Positions 25,938 to 41,094 of a stretch of DNA of 64,000 nt are shown piece by piece (the first letter of the stretch is position 1; every line of letters begins with the position of its first letter). The stretch lies in assembly GCA_034190875.2 (NCBI GenBank), contig CM067348.1, forward strand, positions 29,353,986-29,417,985. The letters are read 5' to 3'. The position numbers and the translations under genes were made by a program. The notes under the pieces are model-generated. The model searched no databases. It had not been told where the DNA came from and saw only the letters and a list, made by a program, of their open reading frames with translations. This stretch comes from Urechis unicinctus (Eukaryota; Annelida; Polychaeta; Xenopneusta; Urechidae).

Positions 25938-27978
25938 CTCAATTGCAATTATACAATTGTATCCGATACATGATGCCCGGACCACCGCGACGCAAGCTGG
26001 TCGAAAGTAGAACTTCAAGCTAAGAACGAGCAGAGTGTGAGAGATGACAGGAGAATATGATAGAATTGAACAAGCATAGATACTAAAATTTGTCGCTACG
26101 CATTGGTTTTAAATTGTGAACGAGGTTTAAAGGCAGCCTGCAGAAAAATAATATATGATTATGTGAGCCCAATACCACAACAGGACGTGAATCAAGTATT
26201 TATGTTGCCGAACGAATAGAAACATCCCTTAATATGGCGTACAAAGCTGATTAAGCAGAAAGCAGTCGACGAAAAAATGGTTTTCGTGTCCCGTGTGTTG
26301 GCGAATTAAGGAAGCGTCATTTACAAATAAACAAGAATTGTAAAGTCCAAACGACGCTATGATATTACTATTAACACATCAACTACTTAACTTTGCTTGA
26401 AAATGTTTATCATCTTGCATCATTGGCCATCATTGGTCATCTTACTCAGCCAGAGGGTAACATATCTTATCTAACATAATCCGATTATGGTAGTCTAGCA
26501 TACCTATAATAATAATATGATAGTAATAATGATATAAATGTTGTACTGCAGATGTGCAGAAACACTATTAATCGCAGCCACAAAAATCCACACGCGAAAA
26601 CGAAACAAATGAAATAGAGAGTGATCACAATCTCGACCTCCTTTCTGATCCAGGCAAGATTCACATAGGCAGAATTACGCGGTGGCGTATCCATTACAGC
26701 TTGAATCTTTAATTTTCTTTGCTGTGATGGCATAGGTAATGTCGCTAAGCGTTTGGCCATCCCGTCTTATTAAAAACATCTGTCAGATGTCATTAACGTC
26801 CGCTAATGGCTTACTCTGCGTTTATTGATGAGACAATGCAAAGTACCAATGCAACGATTGCATTTGCAATACAATATACTATGTTGAAAGCCTTCAAGAC
26901 GTATCCATACCTTGGAGAATGAACTGACATTCTTAACATGACAAATAAACGTTATTTCCCAAAAAAATGGAAACGGCATCCCTTTGGATGGATTCCCCAA
27001 TGACCTTGAAGAAAGCATTTATTCACCTATACTGCAACGAGTTGTCTTCGCAAAAGGGTTCAACCATATTGGTATCATACATAAAGGGAATAAACCGATT
27101 TTTCAGCCATTAGTCCTGAGAACACCAAGCGTGCTATAAGAGAACTATTGTTTGTTGGACGATAACGAAGTTTAAATGTTCCAATGTGGACAGCACTTAC
27201 AATTTCGTACTCATATTCATGTTATATTATTTATATATGACAATTCATCTGTATTATATGTTAATCGAAGTGTCCGCACAGTAGAATATACACTTATCGA
27301 AATGTTGAACTACAATGAACAAGCTCATTATACGACTTGCACTTATGAAGCAATGTACGCTATAATTGCGATATCGTTATATTGTTGTCACCCGCATCGA
27401 ATATGATTGCTGCATTGTGCCGGTGGTTCATAATTAAACAACAAGCTATCACGTATGAAGCGGTCATTTTTTTGCTGCTATGGATAAATAATTTATTATG
27501 CCACATAAGTAAAATAGACAGTAGAGGTAAACAATAGGTGTAACATAACCTAGTGTATGACTCCAGCCGAAAAACGATCCTCTAAGTCTTACTTCATAAG
27601 CAATCAACTCACTTAATATGAAACTTTGTAAACCAATCAATATGTGCATCAAATACAAAATTAGCGCAAAACAGCTCTACAAATGTCGTAAAACTACATC
27701 AGTTTCATTCAATATTGGTGCAATACTGCAGCAATCTATCGCGGGGAATTCTATACCAGCATCACTAAAGCTATCCTCGATGGTTATGACGAGTAAACTC
27801 GAATCAAAAGATAAAGGTAAAAGTATGGTAGCCAAACTGTCAAAGATGATGCTTACAGTTTGACGACTGGCGAATTATTCCAACATCATCGGAGGTAGAA
27901 CCCGATTTAGACAGCTCTGTGTATCACTTTATTGTAAAGATTATTTGACAATTTGAAGCTCCAAAATAAAACTACCAC
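25938..27978 (+). repeat. 2.04-kb tandem repeat, copy 1 (type A)
   Basis: First copy of a 2041-bp unit. It starts with two adjacent perfect palindromes, AATTGCAATT (25941-25950) and ATACAATTGTAT (25951-25962), and ends just after an AATAAA (about 27965). Type A marker variants are GATATAAATG at 26531, CTGTCAGATG near 26779, TTGGAGAATG near 26910, CATCCCTTTGG near 26978 and GAGTTGTC near 27040. Frames of 71-91 codons recur in every copy but show no known domain. Confidence 0.92.
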
Positions 27979-29929
27979 CTCAATTACAATTATACAATTG
28001 TATACGATACATGATGCCCGGACCACCGCGACGCAAGCTGGTCGCAAGTAGAACTTCAAGCTAAGAACAAGCAGAGTGTGAGAGATGACAGGAGAATATG
28101 ATAGAATTGAACAAACATAGATACTACAATTTGTCGCTACGCATTGGTTTTAAATTGTGAACGAGGTTTAAAGGCAGCCTGCAGAAAAATAATATATGAT
28201 TATGTGAGCCCAATACCAAAACAGGACGTGAATCAAGTACTTATGTTACCGAACGAATAGAAACATCCCTTAAAATGGCGTACAAAGCTGATTAAGCAGA
28301 AAGCAGTCGACGAAAAAATGGTTTTCGTGTCCCGTGTGTTGGCGAATTAAGGAAGCGTCATTTACAAATAAACAAGGAATGTTAAGTCCAAACGACGCTA
28401 TGATACTACTATTAACACATCAACTACTTAACTTTGCTTGAAAATGTTTATCATCTTGCATCATTGGCCATCATTGGTCATCTTACTCAGCCAGAGGGTA
28501 ACATATCTTATCTAACATAATCCGATTATGGTAGTCTAGCATACCTATAATAATAATATGATAGTAATAATGATATTAATGTTGTACTGCAGATGTGCAG
28601 AAACACTATTAATCGCAGCCACAAAAATCCACACGCGAAAACGAAACAAATGAAATAGAGAGTGATCACAATCTCGACCTCCTTTCTGATCCAGGCAAGA
28701 TTCACATAGGCAGAATTACGCGGTGGCGTATCCATTACAGCTTGAATCTTTAATTTTCTTTGCTGTGATGGCATAGGTAATGTCGCTAAGCGTTTGGCCA
28801 TCCCGTCTTATTAAAAACATCTGTCAAATGTCATTAACGTCCGCTAATGGCTTACTCTGCGTTTATTGATGAGACAATGCAAAGTACCAATGCAACGATT
28901 GCATTTGCAATACAATATACTATGTTGAAAGCCTTCAAGACGTATCCATACCTTGGACAATGAACTGACATTCTTAACATGACAAATAAACGTTATTTCC
29001 CAAAAAAATGGAAACGGCACCCCTTTGGATGGATTCCCCAATGACCTTGAAGAAAGCATTTATTCACCTATACTGCAACGAGTTATCTTCGCAAAAGGGT
29101 TCAACCATATTGGTATCATACATAAAGGGAATAAACGATTTTTCCGCCATTAGTCCTGAGAACACCAAGCGTGCTATAAGAGAACTATTGTTTGTTGGAC
29201 GATAACGAAGTTTAAATGTTCCAATGTGGACAGCACTTACAATTTCGTACTCATATTCATGTTATATTATTTATATATGACAATTCATCTGTATTATATG
29301 TTAATCGAAGTGTCCGCACAGTAGAATATACACTTATCGAAAATGTTGAACTACAATGAACAAGCTCATTATACGACTTGCACTTATGAAGCAATGTACG
29401 CTATAATTGCGATATCGTTATATTGTTGTCACCCGCATCGAATATGATTGCTGCATTGTGCCGGTGGTTCATAATTAAACAACAAGCTATCACTTATGAA
29501 GCGGTCAATTTACTGCTGCTATGGATAAATAATTTATTATTCCACATAAGTAAAATGGACAGTAGAGGTAAACAATAGGTGTAACATAACCTAGTGTATG
29601 ACTCCAGCCGAAAACGATCCTCTAAGTCTTACTTCATAAGCAATCAACTCACTTAATATGAAACTTTGTAAACCAATCAATATGTGCATCAAATACAAAA
29701 TTAGCGCAAAACAGCTCTACAAATGTCGTAAAACTACATCAGTTTCATTCAATATTGGTGCAATACTGCAGCAATCTATCGCGGGGAATTCTATACCAGC
29801 ATCACTAAAGCTATCCTCGATGGTTATGACGAGTAAACTCGAATCAAAAGATAAAGGTAAAAGTATGGTAGCCAAACTGTCAAAGATGATGCTTACAGTT
29901 TGACGACTGGCGAATTATTCCAACATCAT
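27979..29929 (+). repeat. 2.04-kb tandem repeat, copy 2 (type B)
   Basis: Second copy, about 98% like copy 1 but with type B variants: GATATTAATG at 28572, CTGTCAAATG, TTGGACAATG, CACCCCTTTGG and GAGTTATC. Its end is cut at 29929 by a purine-rich tract, so about 40-100 bp of the unit end is missing. Confidence 0.92.
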
Positions 29930-30063
29930 GGGGGGAAAAAAGAAAAACAGGGGGAAAGAAAGGGAAAGAGAAGGGAGAGGGAGAGAGGGGGGGGGAGGGG
30001 GAGGGATGGGAAAGCAGGGAGAAGGGGAGGGGGGAAAAAGAAAGGAAGAAACAGGAAAGGAAG
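29930..30063. repeat. Purine-only tract replacing a repeat junction
   Basis: About 134 bases made almost only of A and G, with runs of eight or more G. It replaces the end of copy 2 and the first 110-120 bases of copy 3. No other copy contains it. It may be a true purine-rich insertion or a poorly assembled join. Confidence 0.9.
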
Positions 30064-31740
30064 GGAGAATATGATAGAATTGAACAAGCATAGATACTAA
30101 AATTTGTCGCTACGCATTGGTTTTAAATTGTGAACGAGGTTTAAAGGCAGCCTGCAGAAAAATAATATATGATTATGTGAGCCCAATACCACAACAGGAC
30201 GTGAATCAGTATTTATGTTGCCGAACGAATAGAAACATCCCTTAATATGGCGTACAAAGCTGATTAAGCAGAAAGCAGTCGACGAAAAAATGGTTTTCGT
30301 GTCCCGTGTGTTGGCGAATTAAGGAAGCGTCATTTACAAATAAACAAGAATTGTAAAGTCCAAACGACGCTATGATATTACTATTAACACATCAACTACT
30401 TAACTTTGCTTGAAAATGTTTTATCATCTTGCATCATTGGCCATCATTGGTCATCTTACTCAGCCAGAGGGTAACATATCTTATCTAACATAATCCGATT
30501 ATGGTAGTCTAGCATACCTATAATAATAATATGATAGTAATAATGATATAAATGTTGTACTGCAGATGTGCAGAAACACTATTAATCGCAGCCACAAAAA
30601 TCCACACGCGAAAACGAAACAAATGAAATAGAGAGTGATCACAATCTCGACCTCCTTTCTGATCCAGGCAAGATTCACATAGGCAGAATTACGCGGTGGC
30701 GTATCCATTACAGCTTGAATCTTTAATTTTCTTTGCTGTGATGGCATAGGTAATGTCGCTAAGCGTTTGGCCATCCCGTCTTATTAAAAACATCTGTCAG
30801 ATGTCATTAACGTCCGCTAATGGCTTACTCTGCGTTTATTGATGAGACAATGCAAAGTACCAATGCAACGATTGCATTTGCAATACAATATACTATGTTG
30901 AAAGCCTTCAAGACGTATCCATACCTTGGAGAATGAACTGACATTCTTAACATGACAAATAAACGTTATTTCCCAAAAAAATGGAAACGGCATCCCTTTG
31001 GATGGATTCCCCAATGACCTTGAAGAAAGCATTTATTCACCTATACTGCAACGAGTTGTCTTCGCAAAAGGGTTCAACCATATTGGTATCATACATAAAG
31101 GGAATAAACCGATTTTTCAGCCATTAGTCCTGAGAACACCAAGCGTGCTATAAGAGAACTATTGTTTGTTGGACGATAACGAAGTTTAAATGTTCCAATG
31201 TGGACAGCACTTACAATTTCGTACTCATATTCATGTTATATTATTTATATATGACAATTCATCTGTATTATATGTTAATCGAAGTGTCCGCACAGTAGAA
31301 TATACACTTATCGAAATGTTGAACTACAATGAACAAGCTCATTATACGACTTGCACTTATGAAGCAATGTACGCTATAATTGCGATATCGTTATATTGTT
31401 GTCACCCGCATCGAATATGATTGCTGCATTGTGCCGGTGGTTCATAATTAAACAACAAGCTATCACGTATGAAGCGGTCAATTTACTGCTGCTATGGATA
31501 AATAATTTATTATTCCACATAAGTAAAATGGACAGTAGAGGTAAACAATAGGTGTAACATAACCTAGTGTATGACTCCAGCCGAAAACGATCCTCTAAGT
31601 CTTACTTCATAAGCAATCAACTCACTTAATATGAAACTTTGTAAACCAATCAATATGTGCATCAAATACAAAATTAGCGCAAAACAGCTCTACAAATGTC
31701 GTAAAACTACATCAGTTTCATTCAATATTGGTGCAATACT
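30064..31740 (+). repeat. 2.04-kb tandem repeat, copy 3 (type A, both ends short)
   Basis: Third copy, carrying the same type A variants as copy 1 (GATATAAATG at 30545 and the others). It lacks the first part of the unit (purine tract) and its last 230 bp or so: it stops in the middle of CAATACTGCAGC and joins directly to a late-starting copy 4 at CGCAAGTAG. Confidence 0.92.
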
Positions 31741-33719
31741 CGCAAGTAGAACTTCAAGCTAAGAACAAGCAGAGTGTGAGAGATGACAGGAGAATATGAT
31801 AGAATTGAACAAACATAGATACTAAAATTTGTCGCTACGCATTGGTTTTAAATTGTGAACGAGGTTTAAAGGCAGCCTGCAGAAAAATAATATATGATTA
31901 TGTGAGCCCAATACCAAACAGGACGTGAATCAAGTACTTATGTTGCCGAACGAATAGAAACATCCCTTAAAATGGCGTACAAAGCTGATTAAGCAGAAAG
32001 CAGTCGACGAAAAAATGGTTTTCGTGTCCCGTGTGTTGGCGAATTAAGGAAGCGTCATTTACAAATAAACAAGAAATGTAAAGTCCAAACGACGCTATGA
32101 TATTACTATTAACACATCAACTACTTAACTTTGCTTGAAAATGTTTATCATCTTGCATCATTGGCCATCATTGGTCATCTTACTCAGCCAGAGGGTAACA
32201 TATCTTATCTAACATAATCCGATTATGGTAGTCTAGCATACCTATAATAATAATATGATAGTAATAATGATATTAATGTTGTACTGCAGATGTGCAGAAA
32301 CACTATTAATCGCAGCCACACAAAAATCCACACGCGAAAACGAAACAAATGAAATAGAGAGTGATCACAATCTCGACCTCCTTTCTGATCCAGGCAAGAT
32401 TCACATAGGCAGAATTACGCGGTGGCGTATCCATTACAGCTTGAATCTTTAATTTTCTTTGCTGTGATGGCATAGGTAATGTCGCTAAGCGTTTGGCCAT
32501 CCCGTCTTATTAAAAACATCTGTCAAATGTCATTAACGTCCGCTAATGGCTTACTCTGCGTTTATTGATGAGACAATGCAAAGTACCAATGCAACGATTG
32601 CATTTGCAATACAATATACTATGTTGAAAGCCTTCAAGACGTATCCATACCTTGGACAATGAACTGACATTCTTAACATGACAAATAAACGTTATTTCCC
32701 AAAAAAAATGGAAACGGCACCCCTTTGGATGGATTCCCCAATGACCTTGAAGAAAGCATTTATTCACCTATACTGCAACGAGTTATCTTCGCAAAAGGGT
32801 TCAACCATATTGGTATCATACATAAAGGGAATAAACCGATTTTTCAGCCATTAGTCCTGAGAACACCAAGCGTGCTATAAGAGAACTATTGTTTGTTGGA
32901 CGATAACGAAGTTTAAATGTTCCAATGTGGACAGCACTTACAATTTCGTACTCATATTCATGTTATATTATTTATATATGACAATTCATCTGTATTATAT
33001 GTTAATCGAAGTGTCCGCACAGTAGAATATACACTTATCGAAATGTTGAACTACAATGAACAAGCTCATTATACGACTTGCACTTATGAAGCAATGTACG
33101 GTATAATTGCGATATCGTTATATTGTTGTCACCCGCATCGAATATGATTGCTGCATTGTGCCGGTGGTTCATAATTAAACAACAAGCTATCACTTATGAA
33201 GCGGTCAATTTACTGCTGCTATGGATAAATAATTTATTATTCCACATAAGTAAAATGGACAGTAGAGGTAAACAATAGGTGTAACATAACCTAGTGTATG
33301 ACTCCAGCCGAAAACGATCCTCTAAGTCTTACTTCATAAGCAATCAACTCACTTCATATGAAGCTTTGTAAACCAATCAATATGTGCATCAAATACAAAA
33401 TTAGCGCAAAACAGCTCTACAAATGTTGTAAAACTACATCATTTTCATTCAATATTGGTGCAATACTGCAGCAATCTATCGCGGGGAATTATATACCAGC
33501 ATCACTAAAGCTATCCTCGATGGTTATGACGAGCAAACTCAAATCAAAGGATAAAGGTAAAAGTATGGTAGCCAAACTGTCAAAGATGATGCTTATAGTT
33601 TGACGACTGGCGAATTATTCCAACATCATCGGAGGAAGAACCCGATTTAGACAGCTCTGTGTATCTCTTTATTGTAAAGATTATTGGACAATTTGAAGCT
33701 CCAAAATAAAACTACCACA
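31741..33719 (+). repeat. 2.04-kb tandem repeat, copy 4 (type B)
   Basis: Fourth copy with type B variants shared with copy 2 (GATATTAATG at 32269 and the others). It begins about 65 bases into the unit. Its last 400 bases carry a few private changes, as expected for the edge of an array that is no longer homogenised. Right after the end comes a C-run (about 33728-33738). Confidence 0.92.
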
Positions 33720-34985
33720 CAACCTTCCCCCCCCCCGCTCCCTCTACACACACATGCACACGGTCACTACTATGAATGGTGCCTCTGGAGCACAGCATAG
33801 TGCAATCTAGTAACGATTCCTTAAACGTTAATCCGTCACGAGAAATAACGTGTACCCAATGCTCTGAAGCAACAAAAACTGCACCATAATTATCACAGCT
33901 GCCAATGCTTGAGCTTAATTAAAGCCGCCAATAACAGTCGACTTGAAGTTAACAATTTAGACCAATTGGTTAAAAAGCTTGCTTCACCAGACACCTAGTA
34001 AACTCGATGTACTTTACCACATTTCCCTGCGCGTGATAGAGAGCAACGTCAAGACACTTGGACATTATACAAGACTTGACTCTAATTGTCAGGCAAACGA
34101 GCTCTCCAGAAAACAGATGAAAGAAATATATCTGACAAGTATTCGTGGAACAAAGAATGCAGACGGGTCTGTGTTCCCATGTCGTACATGAGATGTACAA
34201 TTAACATTAACGTGTTGTCAACAATATGCCTAAGGGTTCAAACAGAGTAGCGATTGCACCTAATGTCGATATAAGATGCTGCTGATATGACAAATGCTCT
34301 ATCGTTCCTAAACACTCATTCGTAGCTGAATTATTATGCATATTAGAGTTGCGAAAGCATTGGCTAACACCATTGCCCTTTAAAAAAATATTATTTGCCC
34401 TGTTACGGCTTTCAAGCATTGGAAACATTAACCATTATTATGTTTGTTTGACGTCCATAGAACTCATCAAATGTCTCCACTGGTTATTTACGCATGATTT
34501 CTACCAGAGCATATCGCCAGATGACTAATGGCGGGAAAACTTACAACGACTGATACTAAGCAACCCAAGTGAAAGTAGCCTGGCGACTAGGATGAGTGAT
34601 ACAAAAATGGCACAAAAGACGACGCAGACGTTTTTAAAATTCCATAGCGAGCTTTTGCCAGAGTGACAACAGCTGATATCGGCTGAACACTTTACAGGTG
34701 TAATCAAGTACGAAACGGCGTTTGACGTGAAATTTGATGCAGAGTGGAAAACTAAGTTGTAAACATGTCCTTATATCTTGATTCAAATTCGATATAAAAC
34801 TTTTATAAAAGTGAGCGTTAGCATTTCCTTGAACCAGGAATTTCTTAAAATTAAATGAATGACATTTGATTTGATCCTGAAATATAGGTCACATGTGTGA
34901 CGCCATGTCAAGAATTTTAGCAAACGCGGGAATCAGGTATTGATGAATGAAATTACAGTAAAACAGAATCATGTTATTTATGTAT
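33720..34985. other. Unassigned DNA after the 2-kb array
   Basis: Begins with a pyrimidine-rich stretch and a short CA-rich piece. Overlapping short frames near 33970-34200 and 34207-34428 have no motif I recognise. Confidence 0.3.
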
Positions 34986-35075
34986 ATCCTTAACTTAACG
35001 TTTCGATTGTTGCCAGGTGGCACGAATAATATCCTTAACTAAACGTTTCGATTGTTGCCAGGTGGCACGAATAAT
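34986..35075. repeat. 45-bp tandem duplication
   Basis: Two 45-bp copies (34986-35030 and 35031-35075), each beginning ATCCTTAACT and ending GGCACGAATAAT, with one mismatch. A very recent slippage or repair duplication. Confidence 0.95.
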
Positions 35076-35789
35076 ACGTCTAAATTACAGAATAAACCAA
35101 TGGTCATAAATCAGTGTTAATGTATCTAGCTGCACAAGTATGTCCGACCAAGTTGAGCTCGTTAAACTCGTTATACCAACGTATACACGCGTAATGTAAG
35201 GAGTTATAGTCGGTTTTCGACAGCAGGAAGTTAATATTACTCAGAATCAACGAATTAAGACAAGCAAGAGATCACCGAACAGCAGTAAGATCCTGCTTAC
35301 TGGAGGCAATTATAAGGCCATGAGGGATAAGGAACAGTTCTTATGTTTAGCTCACAACATACAGAATAATGTTTAGGTCATTAAGTTGACAATATTCGTA
35401 ACACGTGCAAAACTGTTATAACAAAGTCTTCATAAAAAACACTTAATTGACATGCTTTACGTACTATTTTAACGGCTGCAAAGGTGATTTGTCTCGATAA
35501 TGACCTCCTATCTGCTTCACGTCTAACTACTAAAACGCTGCGTTAAGCTACATTGCTTAATATGGGTAACTCCTTTCAATTATGGGAAAGAGGTTACACA
35601 GTTATGCAATAATGCCAAGCAAGCCAATAGACGCATTATTAGAGAACAATTCTTCAGATACGTAGCGCTTGTGCGTCCGGAGTTCGCGATGATGAAGGTC
35701 ATAAATTGCCAAAAAGTAAAACATTGGCCGCTTATTGCCATGTGGTCTGCGAGTCTCGTTTGATATGTTTGGATTGAAGCTAGTTTCCC
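35076..35789. other. Unassigned DNA before the monomer fragment
   Basis: Nothing recognised; it may be an old flank of the monomer family. Confidence 0.25.
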
Positions 35790-36990
35790 TAATAACTAAG
35801 GTCATGTCAAGACATATAAACTGGAGTAGGACGATATCCGTAAAGCTCATTTGTACTCACAGTGCCTCATAAGCGTTATGTGGAAGTTATGGAAGATAAG
35901 TTGGGGTGTCGCATAAGCAATGTTCTCTTTGATCCACACGGTCCGTTTGTCCGAATCAATATAATATCCCACAACCTTCAGCAAATAACCATTGAACAAT
36001 CCATCCATTGCATCAATAAAACGAAGTGGCGCAAAAATGGTATTTATTTGATGCATCAAATATTTGAATGTATCTCATCGTGCCCATTGCTTTGGTTCTT
36101 TATTACTGACTCAACTGCTAATCGCATAATAATATTGGACTAGTAACATCTGATATGACGTTAGCATCACAGAACTGAGAGTCAATCGGGTGCGAGTACA
36201 TACTGAGATGACAAGTGAAAGGGACGGGTGTGAACATGGTACACGATGACGAAACATTTCTTCTACAAATCAAATGTCGGCTAATACGTGCCTGTTTCAC
36301 ATTTGGCTATCAAAAGTACAAAACAATTGTCGAAACGAATAGCGAAACAATGAAACGCTTTTGAAAAGCAGTGCGTATAATCGTCAATGATTGGAAGAGC
36401 GAGATCTGTAACATTAACATTACAGGGATGGAAAGTAGAGTGAATGAATTCGAAATAATGGGCAGGATAATCAGGCACAATACATCGTGGGGTCGGTTTT
36501 GGGCCCAAATGTCAACGGCCTTGTTATGATTTTCATCGACCCAACACTGTTGAACAGTAGTGGCTTTTCTAAACAATAGTGTCATCGACGATTGAAAGCA
36601 TAGCTGTCACAATATGTATTCACGTAGACTATGACACCTATCATGTTTATGGCGCAAAATGTCAAAACTAATATATATCACATATGAACGCATTGTTTCA
36701 ACGCACTGTTAAGCTGATAGTAATGTATTTTGCGACTGCTATGTGACTAATGGAGAAACGCCGTGCCGTGAACAAGGATCGATCACTTTTAGGAGGCGTA
36801 AAACGGACATAACATTTAATATAAATATTAAGCTAACGCTACTAAAGTGCAGATTCAAGGAAAACCATCAGGTTGGTAATTCATCATGACCGTTTGATTG
36901 AGCATCATGGAGGCAAAAGGCATCAGGACGTCTAGTGAAGTACAGTAACAGATAAAACAACGAAAGGAGTATCGCGCCTTGGGATAAGGC
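35790..36990 (+). repeat. Rearranged 7-kb monomer fragment U6
   Basis: 35800-36140 resembles the monomer start (U1 995-1395: GTAAAGCTCATTTG, then a TGATCCA stretch, then a GACTCAACTGCTAATCG stretch). 36200-36990 resembles U1 5780-6290 and U3 48000-48235 (TGACGAAAC, ATTGTCGAA, TCATCATGACCG, CAGGACGTCTAGT). About 4.3 kb of the monomer in between is absent, so this is a copy with a large internal deletion. Divergence is high, so it is old. Confidence 0.6.
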
Positions 36991-37330
36991 TTAGATATTA
37001 ATATTTGCGCGTTCTTTTTACTTCAACTTACCAACACGGTTTGTAGGTGTACAAGTAAATGAAGGACTAAGTTTCCAAACCAACGTTGGTTTATTTTTTA
37101 TTTCATTCCACAAGCAGAACACAAAGTAGATGTCAGTGAGTCTCTTTTGAAGCCTATCTTGAAGATGACGAGAGTCAGCCTGTTTTTGGAGTCTGGCTGT
37201 CTTTCTTCTGACTTCTGTGAGACTTCTGTGGACTTCTCTGTTGGTGTGTGTTTTTGTGCGTCTCATATGCGCTAGGATCGGCTTAATTACTCCGGATAGG
37301 GAAATGAGTAATTCACCACACCAGATCTAC
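36991..37330 (-). other. Minus-strand frame with polyadenylation-like end, unknown
   Basis: A minus-strand frame (37266-37018, 82 codons) is basic and helix-prone at its start (RRTKTHTNREVHRSLTEVRRK) and is followed in another frame by AATAAAAAATAAA on the minus strand (about 37098-37110). Its base use differs from the surrounding AT-rich DNA. It could be the last part of a processed gene copy or of a retroelement, but I recognise no family. Confidence 0.25.
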
Positions 37331-39289
37331 CTACCCCTCCAACGCATTCCGATGGTATGCATTATATGAGGGATTCTGAGGTAAAGGCAATTGCATGGCA
37401 GGTAAAACATAGCCAGTCGGTTGAGATAGGGGGATTGAAATGCTACGCACAACACACACCACCAAGGACAGATAAAAAGGGAAAAACATTACTCCCTAGT
37501 AAACAAGATGAGTAAGCAACTGTACACATATAAATAGATCTACATTTAGCAACAACATCACGCTTAATCCTAGTCATAAATTACTTTCCTAACCGGCAGC
37601 CATCTTCGTCATAAATAAATAAATTAATTAATTACTTCGAACCAATATTAATCAAATCAACACAGGATCGTTACAAGGAGCAATGCGAAGATCTATTCAT
37701 CGTCCGGACAAGCAATGTTATCAGAAATTCAACACATATGTATCATTTGACCGACATTTATATTAGCAATGGTACGTGTACGATGATATGCGATCATTCC
37801 AATGATGCAATATCCTAAATTGGGTGGCAAACTGATCATGATACATACAGGAACTATGATGTATGGTTTTTGTTTATATCGGTCAGCTTGTCATTGCATA
37901 ATGATGTCCCAGCTGATCATTAAAGCAAACCTCTTCATAGACATCTGCAGGAGGGTGTCATTTCATTTAATTGATACTGTCACTTGTTTGGAGGGCCGAA
38001 TGCAACTATTATTTCAATATAGGCTTGGTACGACATTTAAATGATATACTTTACCTCAGAGATGTTTTAATTCAAGCAGTGGGATATATCATTTACATTA
38101 GACCTGTCATCCACCCCATCGTATTGGCTGCAGATAACTTTGGTTGAGCCGCGGTACGTGGTGTACTTCTCTAGTTATTATATTGAACTTGGACTACTGC
38201 AGGGGATACAATGCGTGTTTCATCGAATTAGGCGACCATCTTAAGCTTGCTGTGACAAATTGCTTAACAGCATGCTTGTATTGTAACAAATCTGCTTATG
38301 CTCTTGTAGATAATATAACATGGCATATCTATTATTCTCAATAAACCTGAATCATTTGCTGCTCAGCCAGCTGCTCAGCTACATCTTCGAGATTGTAAAT
38401 GTGCTGACGGCTTGCGTTATCATAAGATGACTGTAGATAGTACGTGAAGGTACATGACAGAGGAACAAAGAAGAATTGCACATCAATCACGAGCAGCTTG
38501 TGGTATATGACATACTCTCTAATGAATAACACTAACAAACATAAGCAGGTATCAATACTCAGCTAGCATATCTTCAGGCGAAGTGCCACACAACTTGCTA
38601 TAGTTCTTATTGTTTACCAGTAATATTTATTAAAACTTGGAACCTTTTGCAACCATTATGACTGAAAGAAGATGGTTGGTTTTTCCACTAGTTATGTCGA
38701 GTTCAATAATATGCTCCATGTAAATCGATCATATCAGCTTTACGCATGGATGCGTTTTGATTATCATAGCCTCATCTGTTATTATCTTGCAGCGTACGGC
38801 AGCAGTAATGGTGGACAATTTCAATATATATGGATATCTGATGTCAGGTAATTGGAACTAATGGGAGCCTAAAATCGATGCGTAAACTACGTTCCTCTAG
38901 CGCTTAATATTGACGACATTAACAAAACCTAAAGCGAGAGTAACTCGTCACCAAAATACATATTTCTATGTGCACTTGTCAAACGTCTAATGGAAATGAA
39001 TCGATAATGAAGAGCACATTTTGCAGCGTCTGCATTGTTGCTATCCCCTAGAGCTCTGAAATACGAGCGGACACTTTTCAGTGTTGCATCCCACGAACGT
39101 TTAACGCGAGCTTCAAATGGATTGCTGAATGCTATATATGGAATGATTTCGCACAATGATACGCACTACTTGACGCATATAACGCTTGGAAATTGACCTT
39201 AATAAATATCACTATGGAGAACCCACACAAACAACCAAAGGCCCTAATAAGCTATTAGGTGTTGCTAGGCAGAGGGTTAACAAAGTAAA
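37331..39289. other. Unassigned AT-rich DNA
   Basis: About 2 kb with only short frames (for example 37802-38044 and 38929-39156), no known motif and no clear match to the monomers. Confidence 0.3.

Positions 39290-41094
<1,805 letters not shown>

Noticed and set aside
29900-30100. Lysine-, arginine- and glycine-rich frame
   Set aside because: It exists only because the purine tract has no stop codons; no other repeat copy has it.
25938-33719. CRISPR-like or rRNA-like tandem array
   Set aside because: Units are 2 kb without short spaced repeats, and no conserved rRNA segment is visible.
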